Below are positions 5,268 through 6,204 of a stretch of 6,204 bases of DNA, in pieces. Under the pieces are notes generated by a model. The model saw nothing but the letters and a program-made list of their open reading frames with translations, was not told where the DNA came from and did no database searches. Numbering within the stretch: the stretch's first letter is position 1; every line of letters begins with the position of its first letter. This stretch comes from PALSA-607 sp036510735 (GTDB taxonomy: Bacteria; Actinomycetota; Actinomycetes; Acidothermales; Acidothermaceae). The stretch is from positions 1-6,204 of the forward strand of contig DATCDK010000171.1 in NCBI GenBank assembly GCA_036510735.1, in the 5' to 3' direction. The translations under genes and the position numbers were made by a program.

Positions 5268-6019
5268 ACATGTTCGACTTGACCGGACGGCTCGCCGTGG
5301 TAACGGGCGCGAGGCGAGGAATCGGCTACGCGATGGCGGAGGCATTGTCCGCCGCCGGGGCGGACATCATCGGTGTCAGTGCGGCTCTCGAATCAGAAGG
5401 AAGCGCGATCGGCGCCGCAGTGCTACGTCACGGCAGATCGTTCGAAGCGCACGCAGTCGACTTCGCGGACCGCGAGGCAGTGCTCGCGCTGGGCATTGAG
5501 CTGGCGAGGAGAGAACCGGACATCCTCGTCAACAACGCCGGCACAATCGAACGCGCTCCTGCGATCGATCACCCGCTTGCGAGCTGGGACCGGGTTCTCC
5601 AGATCGACCTGACGAGCCAGTTCATCCTGAGCCAGGCGCTTGCTCGCCCGATGATCGCACGCGGTTACGGCAAGGTGATTTTCACCGCGAGCTTGTTGAG
5701 CTTTCAGGGCGGCATCAACGTCCCGGGGTATACAGCGGCCAAGTCGGGCGTAGCCGGACTCACGAAAGCACTTTCCAACGAGTGGGCGCAGTTTGGCGTC
5801 AACGTCAATGCGATCGCACCGGGATACATCGAAACAGACAACACCCAAGCGTTACGCGACGACCCCGAGCGCAACCACTCGATACTCGACCGCATTCCGG
5901 CCGGACGCTGGGGCCGACCATCTGACCTGAGCGGGGCGACGGTCTTTCTCGCCTCAGCGGCGTCGGACTACGTCAACGGGATAACTCTTCCGGTGGACGG
6001 CGGGTGGCTCGGGCGTTGA
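5261..6019 (+). CDS. kduD: KduD-like short-chain dehydrogenase (2-keto-3-deoxy sugar acid dehydrogenase)
   Basis: This 252-residue classical SDR closely resembles 2-dehydro-3-deoxy-D-gluconate 5-dehydrogenase. That enzyme interconverts 2,5-diketo-3-deoxygluconate and 2-keto-3-deoxygluconate in uronate breakdown. Seen motifs are the cofactor loop TGARRGIG (15-22), NNAG (91-94), Ser144 in the KduD-like stretch ASLLSFQGGI, Tyr157 and Lys161. The C-terminal block IPAGRWGRPSDL, then SDYVNGITLPVDGGW, is also typical of KduD. The tetrad Asn of the fourth helix appears as Asp116. Start choices are GTG 5261, GTG 5264 and ATG 5270. GAGGA (5250-5254) sits 6 bases before the first, and the GTGA at 5264-5267 would be a classic four-base overlap with the upstream gene. 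The true substrate could be another 2-keto-3-deoxy acid, for example from galactonate or fuconate. Codon 198 is TTA. Confidence 0.85.
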   Translation: MVNMFDLTGRLAVVTGARRGIGYAMAEALSAAGADIIGVSAALESEGSAIGAAVLRHGRSFEAHAVDFADREAVLALGIELARREPDILVNNAGTIERAPAIDHPLASWDRVLQIDLTSQFILSQALARPMIARGYGKVIFTASLLSFQGGINVPGYTAAKSGVAGLTKALSNEWAQFGVNVNAIAPGYIETDNTQALRDDPERNHSILDRIPAGRWGRPSDLSGATVFLASAASDYVNGITLPVDGGWLGR

Positions 6020-6039
6020 CACGACCGGCAATCTTCGGC

Positions 6040-6059
6040 GTCCCGCCCTTGGACGGGAC
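6040..6059 (+). terminator. Possible terminator hairpin after the dehydrogenase pair
   Basis: Arms GTCCCG (6040-6045) and CGGGAC (6054-6059) enclose an 8-base loop, 20 bp after the SDR stop codon. The GC-rich 6-bp stem lacks a following T-run, as is frequent for actinobacterial hairpins, so termination is possible but not certain. It could instead be part of the leader of a following gene. Confidence 0.4.
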
Positions 6060-6072
6060 AACTGGAGGGATC

Positions 6073-6147
6073 GTGACGGTAAGCCATCAGCCGGTCGCAT
6101 GGGCGTGGAAGCCGTTCGCACCCTCGATCTGGCAGAGGCTGGGCTGA
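6073..6147 (+). other. Short open frame at right edge, unrecognised
   Basis: GTG at 6073 follows GGAGGG with only 3 bases between, and opens a 24-codon frame with many Trp codons that closes at TGA 6145. I do not recognise the peptide. A different plus frame (from ATG 6099, containing LAEAGLTTVRRRGG) stays open to the window end. It could be the beginning of the next gene, possibly after a frameshift. The stretch 6060-6204 otherwise shows nothing I can name. Confidence 0.15.
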
Positions 6148-6204
6148 CCACCGTGAGACGACGGGGTGGTCGCCACCCGGCGATGGTCGCCAGCGGCGGA
6201 CTGC

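Overview
The window is high-GC bacterial DNA whose Shine-Dalgarno sequences, GTG/TTG starts, lipoprotein style and gene content point to an actinobacterium; the genus cannot be fixed from the sequence. It holds part of a carbohydrate uptake and sugar-acid catabolism locus. There is no phage, CRISPR, tRNA, rRNA or insertion sequence that I can see, and no obviously new defence or mobile system.

Layout: the left edge carries the last 126 codons of a plus-strand GH42 beta-galactosidase. Converging on it is a minus-strand operon, which reads from right to left. It comprises an ABC sugar-binding lipoprotein (4018-2558), a MalF-type permease (about 2444-1602), a MalG-type permease (1602-730) and the first ~60 recognisable codons of an enolase-superfamily (mandelate racemase/sugar-acid dehydratase type) enzyme (675-424). 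That last gene has a good ribosome binding site but is cut off after 83 codons. No ATPase gene is present, as is common for CUT1 importers that share one ATPase encoded elsewhere.

A 205-bp divergent control region (4019-4223) separates this operon from a rightward pair: a zinc-dependent sugar/polyol-type dehydrogenase (4224-5267) and a KduD-like short-chain dehydrogenase (5261-6019), whose reading frames overlap. After a small hairpin (6040-6059), the right edge (6060-6204) holds no gene I can identify.

Working model (inference): the operon imports a galactoside or uronic/aldonic sugar, GH42 releases the monosaccharide, and the two dehydrogenases oxidise the sugar and its 2-keto-3-deoxy acid. 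The dehydratase step between them would have been supplied by the enolase-superfamily gene, which is now broken. The most interesting details are that broken gene, a strong GNRA-capped hairpin between the binding-protein and first permease genes, the lack of a conventional start codon for that permease, and an internally duplicated Ala/Ser/Pro linker in the lipoprotein.
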